Source: Candidatus Aalborgicola bjergmarkensis (lineage in GTDB: Bacteria > Pseudomonadota > Gammaproteobacteria > Burkholderiales > Burkholderiaceae_C). From it: DNA of 64,000 nucleotides. The position numbers were made by a program, and so were the translations under genes. Shown in pieces: positions 9,590 to 18,734 of this stretch. The notes under the pieces were generated by a model, which searched no databases, had not been told where the DNA came from, and was given only the letters and a program-made list of their open reading frames with translations. How positions within the stretch are numbered: the first letter of the stretch is position 1; every line of letters starts with the position of its first letter. Where the stretch lies: NCBI GenBank assembly GCA_016708725.1, contig JADJFE010000001.1, positions 1 through 64,000 of the forward strand, read 5' to 3'.

Positions 9590-11508
9590 GGCCCAGGAAC
9601 ACTTTCAAAAGAAACCACCGGGGCAGACAACTCCAGAGAAGTACAAACACTGTCGTCGCGTAACAAACGGTTAAGGTTAGCGCCACGACGCGGCAACAGG
9701 ATTTCGACAAGCTGCAAGCCCGTACGCTCGTCCCCATCCCCATTGAAGGGGATCCAGACGCCCGGATTGGTGATGTGAATACACGCTGTCTGCGGCTGGG
9801 CGTCGCTGGCCTGCAGTGCAATACACACGCCCCCCAATGCTTGATCGCCGTGTTTGACTGCATTGACAATCAGCTCGTTCAACACCAGCGCAACCGGCAC
9901 GGACTCGGAGCGCGCCAACAGACACGACCTCCACGACGCAGCAATGCTGACATCGACCACCGCGCTCCAGAGTCCACCAACCCCCTCCGCTACGGCTTTC
10001 ACCAAATCAGCCAGCACAACCTGCTCTTGCGTGGAACGCGCCTGCAAGCCGTGAATGGTGGCAATGCTTTGCAACTTTGCCAATACCTGCGTAATAACTG
10101 GTCCTATCTCAGGATGGCTATAACCCGCTTCACGCAGCAAGCCTCCGACACCCTGCAGGTTGTTGTTGACACGGTGATGCACTTCGCGCACCAGTGCATC
10201 GCGCTGGGCGATGTTCTCGGCCTCACGTTGCATTTGCCAGCTCCTGCGCTCGGTAACATCACGCGACACAACTACAAAACGCGGGCCATCGGGGTAGACA
10301 CGGTCTTTGCGGGCCACGGAAATCTCGAACCATTTCTGCTCCTCCCCTTCCATCAACCAAAATTGCTTGCCAACGCTGATTCCGGTTTCGTTCGCTTGCT
10401 CCAACGCAGCCAGAAAAATTCCAGCGGACTCGGCGCAGCACAGTTCGGACACCAATTTCCCGATAAGCGGATGGGGATTGACGGTTTTTGTCATGTAAAA
10501 ACGCCCATCCAGCCCCATCTCGAACAAACAGTCCGGAATGGCATTCAAAGTGGCGTCCAGATCAGCCTGTGCGTCCTTGAGTTGCTGTTGTGCCAGGATT
10601 TCATCGTTGATGTCCCTGTTGGTCCCCACGATGCGCACCGGATTTCCCGCAGCATCGCGGCTAACGATCATGCCACGACCCTCCACCCACTTCCAGGAAC
10701 CATCCTTGCACAGCAAGCGATTCCGAATACAAACCGTGGGTGTTTTGCCGTCGATATGGTCTTGCAATTTCTCCATGACCTGAGACATATCGTCGGGATG
10801 CATCCGTTTGACCCACTCTTCGGCAGAGTTGCCGATTTCGTCCTCGGAGTGTCCCAGCATTTCTTTCCAGTGTTTACTCAGAAAAGCCGTTCCATCCGCA
10901 TAATGCCAGTCCCACACGCCATCCCCCGATCCTTGCAACGCAAAGGTCCAGCGTGCCTCAGATTCCCGCAAGGATTCCTCCAGCGCGCGCCTTTCGGTGA
11001 CATCGTGGATAAACCCATGCCACACAGTGGAGTCATCATCCTGTCGTTCGGGTTGGGAGTTTCCAATAAGCCAGCGCACGCCCCGTTTGGGCAGGCAAAC
11101 GCGGAATTCATACTTCCAGGGCGATAAGCTAGATCCCGATGCCCGTATGGATGCCATCACGCCGTCAAGATCATCAGGATGCACCCTCGAAAAGGCAGGC
11201 GCCGCATCATGCAACACCTCCTGCGGCGTGACTTCCAGAAGATCGACAATTCCGCTATTGACATAGGGGATGCAGGTACTTCCATCCGGAAACTGCTGGA
11301 ATTGGTAAATCATGCCCGGAACATGGTGCAAGATTTTTTCCAGATGATCGTTACCTTGATTCAAAACAAGTATCTGCCTTTGCAGTGTCAGGAGGCGCTG
11401 CTTAAATTCATGCTGCAATTCTTGAATGCGCTGCTGAAGTTCAGGAACCGAAGTCCTGCCCCCACTGTCCATGGCTGCCTCATTAGCCGAAATATCGGTC
11501 ATGTACAT
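9586..11508 (-). CDS. Multi-PAS sensor histidine kinase, HisKA_2/HWE-like
   Basis: 640 residues, cytoplasmic. An N-terminal coiled coil (about 20-60) is followed by PAS domains with PAC segments near residues 60-165, 185-300 and 315-430. The kinase core has the phospho-His in REVHHRVNNNLQ (about residue 440), the form typical of HisKA_2 kinases that pair with ANTAR regulators, then an ATPase domain with VLNELIVNAVKHG. The gene overlaps the ANTAR regulator by 4 bases, supporting partnership. The ATG at 11508 has no clear ribosome site; a second ATG is two codons downstream. Confidence 0.88.
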   Translation of the reverse strand: MYMTDISANEAAMDSGGRTSVPELQQRIQELQHEFKQRLLTLQRQILVLNQGNDHLEKILHHVPGMIYQFQQFPDGSTCIPYVNSGIVDLLEVTPQEVLHDAAPAFSRVHPDDLDGVMASIRASGSSLSPWKYEFRVCLPKRGVRWLIGNSQPERQDDDSTVWHGFIHDVTERRALEESLRESEARWTFALQGSGDGVWDWHYADGTAFLSKHWKEMLGHSEDEIGNSAEEWVKRMHPDDMSQVMEKLQDHIDGKTPTVCIRNRLLCKDGSWKWVEGRGMIVSRDAAGNPVRIVGTNRDINDEILAQQQLKDAQADLDATLNAIPDCLFEMGLDGRFYMTKTVNPHPLIGKLVSELCCAESAGIFLAALEQANETGISVGKQFWLMEGEEQKWFEISVARKDRVYPDGPRFVVVSRDVTERRSWQMQREAENIAQRDALVREVHHRVNNNLQGVGGLLREAGYSHPEIGPVITQVLAKLQSIATIHGLQARSTQEQVVLADLVKAVAEGVGGLWSAVVDVSIAASWRSCLLARSESVPVALVLNELIVNAVKHGDQALGGVCIALQASDAQPQTACIHITNPGVWIPFNGDGDERTGLQLVEILLPRRGANLNRLLRDDSVCTSLELSAPVVSFESVPGP

Positions 11509-11527
11509 AAAAATACAGGGTACACCA

Positions 11528-11580
11528 GTTGATGAGGCGGGTTCGGGGCCTCAAGGCTCACCAGGCAGCGGGGGCAGGGG
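11528..11580. repeat. G-rich intergenic repeat (copy 1)
   Basis: About 50 bases: gaggcgggttcggggcctc, a spacer, then ccaggcagcgggggcagggg. It matches 17617-17669 with the same order and spacing. Several G-runs on the + strand give it G-quadruplex potential. It lies between the ANTAR-kinase gene and the chemoreceptor. Confidence 0.6.
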
Positions 11581-11648
11581 TGCAAGGCGAAGAGAGACCG
11601 AAGGATAACCGATAAATTTGGGAAAACGCGCCTTCGACTTTTTCCAGC

Positions 11649-14408
11649 TTAGGTGAACTGATGAAAGCCGCTTTCACTGATCCCGGCTGCTGGCTGTGGT
11701 TTCCTGGGTGCAGTTGCTGGATGCTTCTGAACGGTTGCGAGTGGACGGGGATGGGAGCGACCATCGCTCAAACGAAACTTTTCAACCAGCGTTTGCAGGG
11801 TTACCGCCTCTGCGTTCATTTGCCCGGCGGTGGAGGACAATTCCTCGGAGGCCGCCGCGTTTTGCTGCGTGGTCTGGTTGAGCTGGGCCATGGCCGTCGA
11901 AATCTGGTTTGCGCCGGACGATTGTTCGTTTGATGCGTAGGTGATTTCTCGCACCAGTTCGGCCGTTTTCTGGATCGAAGGCAGCATGGTCAGCAACAAG
12001 GCTCCGGCATCTTCGGCAGTCTTGACACTGCTGGATGCAAGCTCGCCAATTTCCTGCGCTGCCACCTGGCTGCGCTCAGCCAGCTTTCTGACCTCAGCAG
12101 CCACCACCGCAAAGCCCATGCCGTGTTCACCCGCACGTGCAGCTTCAATGGCAGCATTAAGCGCCAGCAAGTCAGTGCGGTAGGCAATGTCGTCGATGAT
12201 GCCGATTTTCTGGGCAATCGAACGCATGGCGTTGACTGTGGACGATACCGCCTCGCCGCCCTTCTTGGCGTCGTCAGAGGACGTTTTGGCAATGCCGTCG
12301 GTGATCTTGGCGTTTTCAGTATTCTGGGCAATCGAGGAGGACATTTCCTCAATGGCCGCCGTTGTTTCCTCGATGCTTGCGGCCTGCTCGGTGGTAGCTT
12401 GTGACAGCGTTTGCGAGGTGCTCGCCACCTGGCCCGATGCTTCGGTAATGCGGGTTGCGCCATCGGCAATTTCGCTCAGGGTAGAAACCAGCTTTTCCAG
12501 CGTGTCATTGAGTGAGGTCGTGAGCGCTTTGAAGTCACCGCTGAAACTGCCTTCCACACGCCGGGTCATATCGCCTTTTTCGACCGTGGCTAGAACTTCC
12601 ATGACTTTGTTCAACGGCCCGATAACCGAGTCCAGGGTATTGTTCACGCCTTCGACAATCTTTTGGAAATCGCCCTGATGCTTGGAGGCGTTGGCGCGGG
12701 TTTCGAGCTTGCCCTCCACCCCTGCCTTGGCCAGCATGTTGACATCCGCGACCAATAAGTTCACCGAGTCAATGCAGGTGTTGAGGTTATTCTTGGGGGT
12801 GTTGAAGTCGCCGTTGTAGCTATCGGTAATCTTCTTTGGAATATCGCCCTTGGAGATACGATCCACATAGCCCGCAGCCACATTCAGCGGGCCAATGACG
12901 GCATCCAGCGTCTTGTTGACGCCAGCCACAATCTTCTGGAAGTCGCCTTGGTGCCTGGAGGCATCCGCCCGGGTTTCCAGCTTGCCCTCAACCGCTGCCT
13001 TGGCCAGCATGTTGGCGTCCAGCACCAAAGCGTTCACCGAGTCGATGCAGGTGTTGAGATTGTTCTTGAGGGTGTTGAAATCCCCGTTGTAGCTGTCGGT
13101 AATCTTCTGAGGAATATCGCCCTTGGCGATTCGGTCCACATAGCCCGCAGCCACATTCAGCGGGCCAATGACGGCATCCAGCGTCTTATTGACACCAGCC
13201 ACAATCTTCTGAAAGTCGCCCTGGTGCCTGGATTCATCGGCCCGGGTTTCGAGTTTGCCTTCGATGGCAGCTTTGGACAGCATGTTGGCATCGGTTACCA
13301 GCGCGCCAATCGAGGTGATAGCCTGGTTGAGATTGTTCTTGATGGTGTTGAAGTCGCCGTTGTAGCTATCGGTTATCTTGGGTGGCAGGTTGCCAGCGGA
13401 TATTTTCGCCACGTAGTCAGCCGCCACGTTCAGTGGCCCGATAACCGCATCCAGCGTGCTATTGACACCCTCGACCACCTTGCGAAAGTCGCCCTGGTGT
13501 TTGCTGGCATCGGCGCGGGTTGCCAGTTTTCCGTCTATTGCCGCCTTGGCCAGCGTGTTGGCATCCAGCACCAAAGCCTGAATGGTGGCGCTCATGCGCT
13601 GCATGGCTGCCATCAAGCTACTTTGATCACCCGCTTGCAATTCAATCTTGCTACTCAAATCGCCCGCTGCAATGCGGTTAGCCACCTCCGCCACCACGCC
13701 TGGTTCGCCACCGAGTTGCCGCATGATGCTGCGCCCAATCAACGCAATGCAAAGAACCAGTGCCAAAAGCGCGACGATACCCGTCACCACCATGGCCGAG
13801 GTGGCTTGGGTCGAAGCCTTTTCTGCGTTGACAACGGCATCTCTGGCAAGCCTGACGTTCAATTCGGTTACCTTTTCGAGGACAGCTTCTGCCGCACGAA
13901 AAAGCGGTTTGATTTTTGCGTATTCGCTGTAAAAATTCACAAAAAGTGCCTTTTGTTCTTTTTCCCCGGCGTTTTTGGACAAGGCATCGGTTATGGCGGT
14001 GATTTTTGCATCCTGGGCTTTCCAGGCGGCCCAATCCTTTTCAAACTGCTTCCACAGCAGTTCCTCTTCCTTGATCTGTGGCAATGGTTCGTAAATTTTC
14101 CATCCCTTATCGACACTCTCCCAAGCCGCCTTCTTGGCATCCAGCTCATGGCTGAACCCTTCTTTGCCAACGCTCGTATAGTCGTTTTCGTAGAGTGCCA
14201 CGCCGAGTTGTGCCGCCTTGATGGCCGTCTGGGCTTCATTGATGATGAGCAAACCCTGAACGGATGGCATACGAACGGCACCCACTTCATGCATTTCTGC
14301 CTGACCTGAGCGAATGCCATTTTGACCAATAAAGGCGACCAGCAGCAAAGCAACAATACTGAGCAGCCCGATGAGGCCTAGTTTGGCTTTCATGCTGTTG
14401 AGATTCAT
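11649..14408 (-). CDS. Methyl-accepting chemotaxis protein with tandem HAMP-like repeats
   Basis: 919 residues. N-terminal membrane helix (about 9-30), four-helix-bundle sensor (about 35-200), second helix (about 203-226), then a chain of about four near-identical units of roughly 90 residues, each with NMLAKAAVEGKLETRAD, HQGDFQKIVAGVNKTLDAV, IGPLNVAAGYVDRI and KITDSYNGDFNT. These are HAMP-like modules. The signalling tip reads DLLALNAAIEAARAGEHGMG. No CheR-tethering pentapeptide is visible at the C-terminus. ATG 14408 has a GAAGGAA ribosome site and overlaps the preceding small gene by 4 bases. It signals through CheA/CheW, probably with the cheW gene at 14786. The ligand is unknown. Confidence 0.92.
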   Translation of the reverse strand: MNLNSMKAKLGLIGLLSIVALLLVAFIGQNGIRSGQAEMHEVGAVRMPSVQGLLIINEAQTAIKAAQLGVALYENDYTSVGKEGFSHELDAKKAAWESVDKGWKIYEPLPQIKEEELLWKQFEKDWAAWKAQDAKITAITDALSKNAGEKEQKALFVNFYSEYAKIKPLFRAAEAVLEKVTELNVRLARDAVVNAEKASTQATSAMVVTGIVALLALVLCIALIGRSIMRQLGGEPGVVAEVANRIAAGDLSSKIELQAGDQSSLMAAMQRMSATIQALVLDANTLAKAAIDGKLATRADASKHQGDFRKVVEGVNSTLDAVIGPLNVAADYVAKISAGNLPPKITDSYNGDFNTIKNNLNQAITSIGALVTDANMLSKAAIEGKLETRADESRHQGDFQKIVAGVNKTLDAVIGPLNVAAGYVDRIAKGDIPQKITDSYNGDFNTLKNNLNTCIDSVNALVLDANMLAKAAVEGKLETRADASRHQGDFQKIVAGVNKTLDAVIGPLNVAAGYVDRISKGDIPKKITDSYNGDFNTPKNNLNTCIDSVNLLVADVNMLAKAGVEGKLETRANASKHQGDFQKIVEGVNNTLDSVIGPLNKVMEVLATVEKGDMTRRVEGSFSGDFKALTTSLNDTLEKLVSTLSEIADGATRITEASGQVASTSQTLSQATTEQAASIEETTAAIEEMSSSIAQNTENAKITDGIAKTSSDDAKKGGEAVSSTVNAMRSIAQKIGIIDDIAYRTDLLALNAAIEAARAGEHGMGFAVVAAEVRKLAERSQVAAQEIGELASSSVKTAEDAGALLLTMLPSIQKTAELVREITYASNEQSSGANQISTAMAQLNQTTQQNAAASEELSSTAGQMNAEAVTLQTLVEKFRLSDGRSHPRPLATVQKHPATAPRKPQPAAGISESGFHQFT

Positions 14409-14767
14409 GGCGATTCCTTCAGAAAATGTTGTTGGGGGTCAAGCGTGGGACACGCATCGTAGATGGAAACTGCCGATTCAACAATCCCCAGCGCCACCGC
14501 GCTGGTTTGCAGGAAGCGCGCTTCGGTCGCAGTCATAAAGGGTCCAAAGTAGCGTACCTTGGAGTCAATGATGGATTGAACCACTCCACGCAGATACAGC
14601 ATGAGGTAGTAACCCGGTAACAGGGCTTTCTCGTTATTCTCGTTATTGCCGTTATTGCCGTTGTGTGCCGAATCCGTCGGCAATTCCGGTGCGAGATTCG
14701 GGGTGAGAGTCGGGGAGGAAATCTGGACGACCCCGAGCCGCCAGATTTTTAGCTTCATCTTTGCCAT
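14405..14767 (-). CDS. Small protein of unknown function between cheW and a chemoreceptor
   Basis: About 120 residues, not recognised with confidence. The N-terminal third is low complexity and carries HNGNNGNNENNE from a 9-base repeat. The C-terminal part (PGYYLMLYLRGVVQS, then VRYFGPFMTATEARF) looks like a small alpha/beta domain with a faint resemblance to DUF1816-type proteins. The gene overlaps the chemoreceptor start by 4 bases and lies 18 bases after cheW, so it is part of the chemotaxis operon and may modulate signalling. ATG 14767 is preferred over a TTG nine bases upstream. Confidence 0.55.
   Translation of the reverse strand: MAKMKLKIWRLGVVQISSPTLTPNLAPELPTDSAHNGNNGNNENNEKALLPGYYLMLYLRGVVQSIIDSKVRYFGPFMTATEARFLQTSAVALGIVESAVSIYDACPTLDPQQHFLKESP
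14636..14663. repeat. 9-base tandem repeat inside a small gene
   Basis: Units of the form .cgttatt. with a 9-base period occur about four times and encode NNGNNENNE on the minus strand. The repeat is related to the one at 7345-7377. Confidence 0.65.
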
Positions 14768-14785
14768 GGTCAACAAACGCTTTCT

Positions 14786-15355
14786 TCATCCCGGCTCACC
14801 GGCCTGGATACCGGCTGCGATTTCGGCCACCGACAAGGTGCGCTCGATGCTGAGAATGATGACAAAGCGTTCATCTGTTTTGGCAATACCCGCGATGAAA
14901 TCGGTGTGGATACTCGCGCCAAAGGCGGGCACGGGTTCAATGGTATTGCTGGCAATTTCAGCCACGGCATTGACGCGATCCACCAGCAAACCCAGCACGT
15001 GCTTTTGCTCTTGGTGCATGACTTCAACGATCACGATGGAGCTGCGCCGACCAATAGTGGTCGCCTCCCAGCCAAAACGCATGGCCAGATCAACCACCGG
15101 CACGACACTGCCGCGCACATTGATGACCCCCAGGAGCGCCACAGGTGTCATGGGCACAGCGCTTGGCGGGCTGTACTCGATGATTTCACGGATATGCTGG
15201 ATGCCGATGGCAAACATCTCCTGACCCAGCGTGAACTTGAGGAAAAGCTGGCTACGCGGCGACTTGGTGGAGCCAACCACCACCAGACCATCCATCTTTT
15301 CTGCAGCAGCAGGCAACCCCTGCGCTGCCTGCAGTACGGGAACTGAAGCATTCAT
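14786..15355 (-). CDS. cheW: Chemotaxis coupling protein CheW
   Basis: 189 residues, the CheW fold that links chemoreceptors to the CheA kinase. After a 30-residue variable N-terminus come the conserved QLFLKFTLGQEMFAIGI, HIREIIEY, LLGVINVRGSVVPVVDLAMRFG and LGLLVDRVNAV segments. ATG 15355 has an AAGGAC ribosome site. It lies between two chemoreceptor genes on the same strand, 34 bases from the upstream one. No cheA, cheY or cheR is present in the window, so this is a satellite chemotaxis cluster or continues elsewhere. Confidence 0.94.
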   Translation of the reverse strand: MNASVPVLQAAQGLPAAAEKMDGLVVVGSTKSPRSQLFLKFTLGQEMFAIGIQHIREIIEYSPPSAVPMTPVALLGVINVRGSVVPVVDLAMRFGWEATTIGRRSSIVIVEVMHQEQKHVLGLLVDRVNAVAEIASNTIEPVPAFGASIHTDFIAGIAKTDERFVIILSIERTLSVAEIAAGIQAGEPG

Positions 15356-15389
15356 GGTATTTGTCCTTCACATGCTGTACGTCTATCGA

Positions 15390-17555
15390 TCAGGTGAAGT
15401 TCTCAAACCCATGCTGGTCATCATTCACTGTATGCTGCGTGAGTGACTTCCTGGGCGGCTCCTTTACGGTTGGCTTGCTGGCTTTTCTGATAACCGCACG
15501 CGCCTTTGCCATACCGTTGTGTAAATGGAATTGCTCCAACAGCGATTGCAAGTTGACGGCCTGGGCGTTCAATTGCTCGGCGGTGGAAGACAGTTCTTCA
15601 GATGCCGCCGCATTTTGCTGCGTGATCTGGTTGAGCTGGTTCATGGCCGTCGAAATCTGGCCGACGCCGCTTGATTGTTCATTCGATGCGTAGGTGATTT
15701 CGCGCACCAGTTCGGCGGTTTTCTGGATCGACGGCAGCATGGTCAGCAACAAGGCGCCCGCATCCTCGGCAGTTTTGACGCTGCTGGAAGCCAGTTCACC
15801 AATTTCCTGCGCGGCCACCTGGCTGCGTTCCGCCAGTTTACGCACCTCGGCCGCCACCACAGCAAAGCCCATGCCGTGTTCACCGGCACGGGCGGCTTCG
15901 ATGGCGGCGTTGAGCGCCAGCAAGTCGGTACGGTAGGCGATGTCGTCGATGATGCCGATTTTCTGGGCAATGGAGCGCATGGCGTTGACGGTGGATGCCA
16001 CCGCCTCCCCGCCCTTTTTAGCATCATCGGAAGACTGCTTGGCAATGCCATCGGTGATTTTGGCGTTTTCGGTGTTCTGGCTGATGGAGGCCGACATCTG
16101 CTCGATGGCCGAGGTGGTTTCTTCCAGGCTGGCAGCTTGTTCGGTGGTTGCCTGCGACAAGGACTGCGAGGTGCTCGCCACCTGCCCCGATGCCTCGGTC
16201 ATGACGTTGGCTCCGCTGGCAATGTCCGTCAAGGTGGAAACCAATTTATCCAGCGTGTCATTGAGTGAGGAAGTCAGCGCCTTGAAATCCCCGTTGAAGG
16301 TGCCGTCCGCACGCGGGGTCATATCCCCTTTTTCCACCGCTGCCAGCACTTCCATGACCTTGGTGATCGGCCCGACAACCGAGTCCAGCGTATGGTTCAC
16401 GCCTTCAACAATTTTCTGGAAGTCGCCCTGGTGCCTGGCGGCATCGGCGCGGGTAGAGAGCTTGCCCTCCACCCCAGCCCTGGCCAGCATGTTCACATCC
16501 GTCACCAGTGCCTTGATGTTGGCACGCACCTGTTCAACCGTTTCATTGATAAAGGCTTTTTTGCCAGGGAACTTTTCCAGCGGGTCGTCCATATTGCCTT
16601 TGCCAAACTGCTGGATACAAGCCATGGCTTTTTTCTTGACCGCAATGTGACCGAACACCATGTTATTAACGCCTTTGGCCAGCAACGCAAAATCGTTTTT
16701 GAACTTGCCTTCGTCGACCTTCACGTCAATATCACCCGCATCGTGCTCTTTTGACATGTGGTTCATCTCAGCCATCAATAGCTGGATATTGACCTGCATG
16801 GCTCCAACGGAAGCGGCCAGAACGCCAAGCTCATCCTTGCTGTCAATGTCGAGTTTGAAGTTGAAATCACCAGCCGCCATTTTGCTGGCACCCTGCACCA
16901 TCTTATTGGTCGGCCCGGTAATCGAGCGCGTGATGGCCCAGCCAAGCAAGGCCGTGCCAAGGACAGCTACAGTTCCCAGGATGAGAAGCAGCCGCTCGGT
17001 AGCGTCTGCCAATTGGTCGGCATCTTTGCCAGCCTTGGTCATGGCATCGCTTTGGAACTTGATCAACTCATTAACCGCATCCATATAGTCGGCCTGCGTC
17101 TTGCGTAATCCGGTTTGCTGCAGGGTGACAATTTCCTCTCTTTTTTCTGCCTTGAGCAGTTCAAGAAACTTATCGGTGTCATGCACGTAGGCGGCACGCG
17201 CTGCCACGATTTTTTTCAAAATCTCCCGGCCTTTTTCCGATTTGACGGACTTATCCAGCGCTTCCAGGTTATCAATGATGGTCTTGCGCAAAACAGGAAT
17301 AGCATCCAGCGCTTTTTCCCTTTCCTTGTCTGAGTACATGTACGCGTTGCGCAACTGCCGTGCAACGCCATTCATCGCATCAATGATGGCATTCGCCTGC
17401 ACGGTCTTGGGAAACCGGTCTTCGACCATGGTCATGATGCTGTCGTTTAGCGTATTCACCCGCGTGTAACTGATTACCGAAACGATGACCAGTAAAGCCA
17501 GGGTCAAGGCAAAGCCCACCCCCAACCGAACTCCGATTTTGAGATTACCCAACAT
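15390..17555 (-). CDS. Methyl-accepting chemotaxis protein
   Basis: 721 residues. First membrane helix about 12-30, helical-bundle periplasmic sensor (about 35-190), second helix about 193-212, a HAMP domain, a linker related to the repeat unit of the neighbouring receptor (LARAGVEGKLSTRADAARHQGDFQKI), and a signalling domain nearly identical in sequence to that receptor's, with DLLALNAAIEAARAGEHGMG at the tip. ATG 17555 has an AGGAGT ribosome site. It is probably the first gene of the operon receptor-cheW-small gene-receptor. The ligand is unknown. Confidence 0.93.
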   Translation of the reverse strand: MLGNLKIGVRLGVGFALTLALLVIVSVISYTRVNTLNDSIMTMVEDRFPKTVQANAIIDAMNGVARQLRNAYMYSDKEREKALDAIPVLRKTIIDNLEALDKSVKSEKGREILKKIVAARAAYVHDTDKFLELLKAEKREEIVTLQQTGLRKTQADYMDAVNELIKFQSDAMTKAGKDADQLADATERLLLILGTVAVLGTALLGWAITRSITGPTNKMVQGASKMAAGDFNFKLDIDSKDELGVLAASVGAMQVNIQLLMAEMNHMSKEHDAGDIDVKVDEGKFKNDFALLAKGVNNMVFGHIAVKKKAMACIQQFGKGNMDDPLEKFPGKKAFINETVEQVRANIKALVTDVNMLARAGVEGKLSTRADAARHQGDFQKIVEGVNHTLDSVVGPITKVMEVLAAVEKGDMTPRADGTFNGDFKALTSSLNDTLDKLVSTLTDIASGANVMTEASGQVASTSQSLSQATTEQAASLEETTSAIEQMSASISQNTENAKITDGIAKQSSDDAKKGGEAVASTVNAMRSIAQKIGIIDDIAYRTDLLALNAAIEAARAGEHGMGFAVVAAEVRKLAERSQVAAQEIGELASSSVKTAEDAGALLLTMLPSIQKTAELVREITYASNEQSSGVGQISTAMNQLNQITQQNAAASEELSSTAEQLNAQAVNLQSLLEQFHLHNGMAKARAVIRKASKPTVKEPPRKSLTQHTVNDDQHGFENFT

Positions 17556-17616
17556 GAAATGACTCCTGATTTATGCTTGAACAACACTTTAAGAAACTAA
17601 GAAACCAATAACAATT

Positions 17617-17669
17617 GAGGCGGGGTCGGGGCCTCGAAGATTGCCAGGCGGCGGGGTCGGGGGCGCTTG
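17617..17669. repeat. G-rich intergenic repeat (copy 2)
   Basis: gaggcggggtcggggcctc, spacer, then ccaggcggcggggtcggggg. It is the partner of 11528-11580 and lies upstream of the chemoreceptor operon. It has G-quadruplex potential on the + strand. Confidence 0.6.
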
Positions 17670-17769
17670 GCAATGTGACGCAAGCATAACCGAAAAAAAC
17701 TTACGAAAAATATGCCAATCGTTTGTCTGATTGGCCGTAGAAAATTCAATTTCGCATACCATACGGCCA

Positions 17770-18648
17770 ATGGAAATGGGCTATCTCCCACTCTCGGACC
17801 ACGCAGCCCGGCAGCTCATTGACTCGATAACACTCTTTAACGAGAGTCGGCGTGTGCAACGCCAAGCGCGCCAATACGCCGGGGGGATGTACTGGAAGCG
17901 CCAGGGCGCCTACGAATACCTGGTGAAAACCCAACCCGACAACCGCCAAAGCCGCATCGGCCCTCGTTCCCCCGAGACGGAAAAGGTGTTGGAGGAATTC
18001 ACCACGCGCAAGCGCAACATGGAGGCACGCTACAAAACGCTGCGCGACGCGCTGACCGATGCCGAGCGTTTGAACAAGGCGCTGCGGGTCGGGCGGGTGC
18101 CAGCGCTGGTGGTTTCGGTACTGCAAGCGCTGGAGGATGCCGAACTGGGCGCGCACTTCACGGTGGTGGGCACGCATGCGCTGTACGCCTACGAAACCGC
18201 TGCCGGTGTACGCATTGTTCCTGGCGCCTTGGCGACACAGGACGTGGATTTGTTGTGGGATGCACGACGGCGCGTGCGCTTCATGACCGACATGCAGCAG
18301 TTGGATACCTCGGTGCTGAAGGTGTTGCAACGCGCCGATGCCACTTTCGTGCGCAAGGAAGGGCAGAACGAAACCGCCATCAATGCCAGAGGTTTTGAAG
18401 TGGACTTTTTGCGCCGCCAACCCGAGGGCGATGACCCGCGCTTTGAGCACATGGTGGTTGCCGCCACCGGGCGCATGACGCTGATGCGCACCATTGCGCC
18501 CGAGTCGTTCGTGGCATTCAAACGCTGGATGGCAAGCACGGTCACAACCCGCCCAGAACCCAAACGCCAGCGCGACATCCTTCAAGCCGGAATTGTGCAA
18601 AGATTGCTGGATGAAGGGCTTTTGATGGCGGTGCAAGGAAATTTATAA
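17770..18648 (+). CDS. Nucleotidyltransferase-fold protein (GSU2403-like)
   Basis: About 292 residues. The central region shows a nucleotidyltransferase fold: HFTVVGTHALYAYETAAG, then TQDVDLLWDARRRVRF with the paired acidic residues (DVD) expected for metal binding, and INARGFEVDFLRR with a third acidic position. These features match the GSU2403-type family; substrates are unknown and related folds include antitoxins and tRNA or aminoglycoside modifiers. The N-terminal 100 residues are helical and basic. A TTG start at 17731 is possible but ATG 17770 is preferred. It stands alone, divergent from the chemoreceptor operon. Confidence 0.72.
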   Translation: MEMGYLPLSDHAARQLIDSITLFNESRRVQRQARQYAGGMYWKRQGAYEYLVKTQPDNRQSRIGPRSPETEKVLEEFTTRKRNMEARYKTLRDALTDAERLNKALRVGRVPALVVSVLQALEDAELGAHFTVVGTHALYAYETAAGVRIVPGALATQDVDLLWDARRRVRFMTDMQQLDTSVLKVLQRADATFVRKEGQNETAINARGFEVDFLRRQPEGDDPRFEHMVVAATGRMTLMRTIAPESFVAFKRWMASTVTTRPEPKRQRDILQAGIVQRLLDEGLLMAVQGNL

Positions 18649-18650
18649 GC

Positions 18651-18717
18651 CAATTTTGCCTGTACCACCCGTAGAATGTGCGGGTACAGCTATTGAAAAT
18701 ATAGTAACTCGTTTTTA
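18651..18717. repeat. Dispersed intergenic repeat, short form
   Basis: Contains gtagaatgtgcgggtacagcta and a tagtaac end, the mirror image of the tagctg.acccgc end of the family. It fills the gap between the nucleotidyltransferase-fold gene and the thioesterase gene. Confidence 0.6.
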
Positions 18718-18734
18718 CAACTTGGAACACACCC

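Noticed and set aside
9775..11127. 450-codon + strand frame opposite the ANTAR-partner kinase
   Set aside because: Antisense shadow without any family pattern.
12660..13560. Regular DNA repeats considered as a CRISPR array
   Set aside because: The units are about 270-300 bases, lie in frame within a chemoreceptor and encode HAMP-like modules; no short repeats with unique spacers.
12948..14309. 453-codon + strand frame opposite the chemoreceptor, with internal repeats
   Set aside because: The repeats simply mirror the tandem HAMP-like DNA of the real gene.
17597..17791. 64-codon minus frame upstream of the chemoreceptor operon
   Set aside because: It overlaps the G-rich repeat, has no ribosome site and no homology character.
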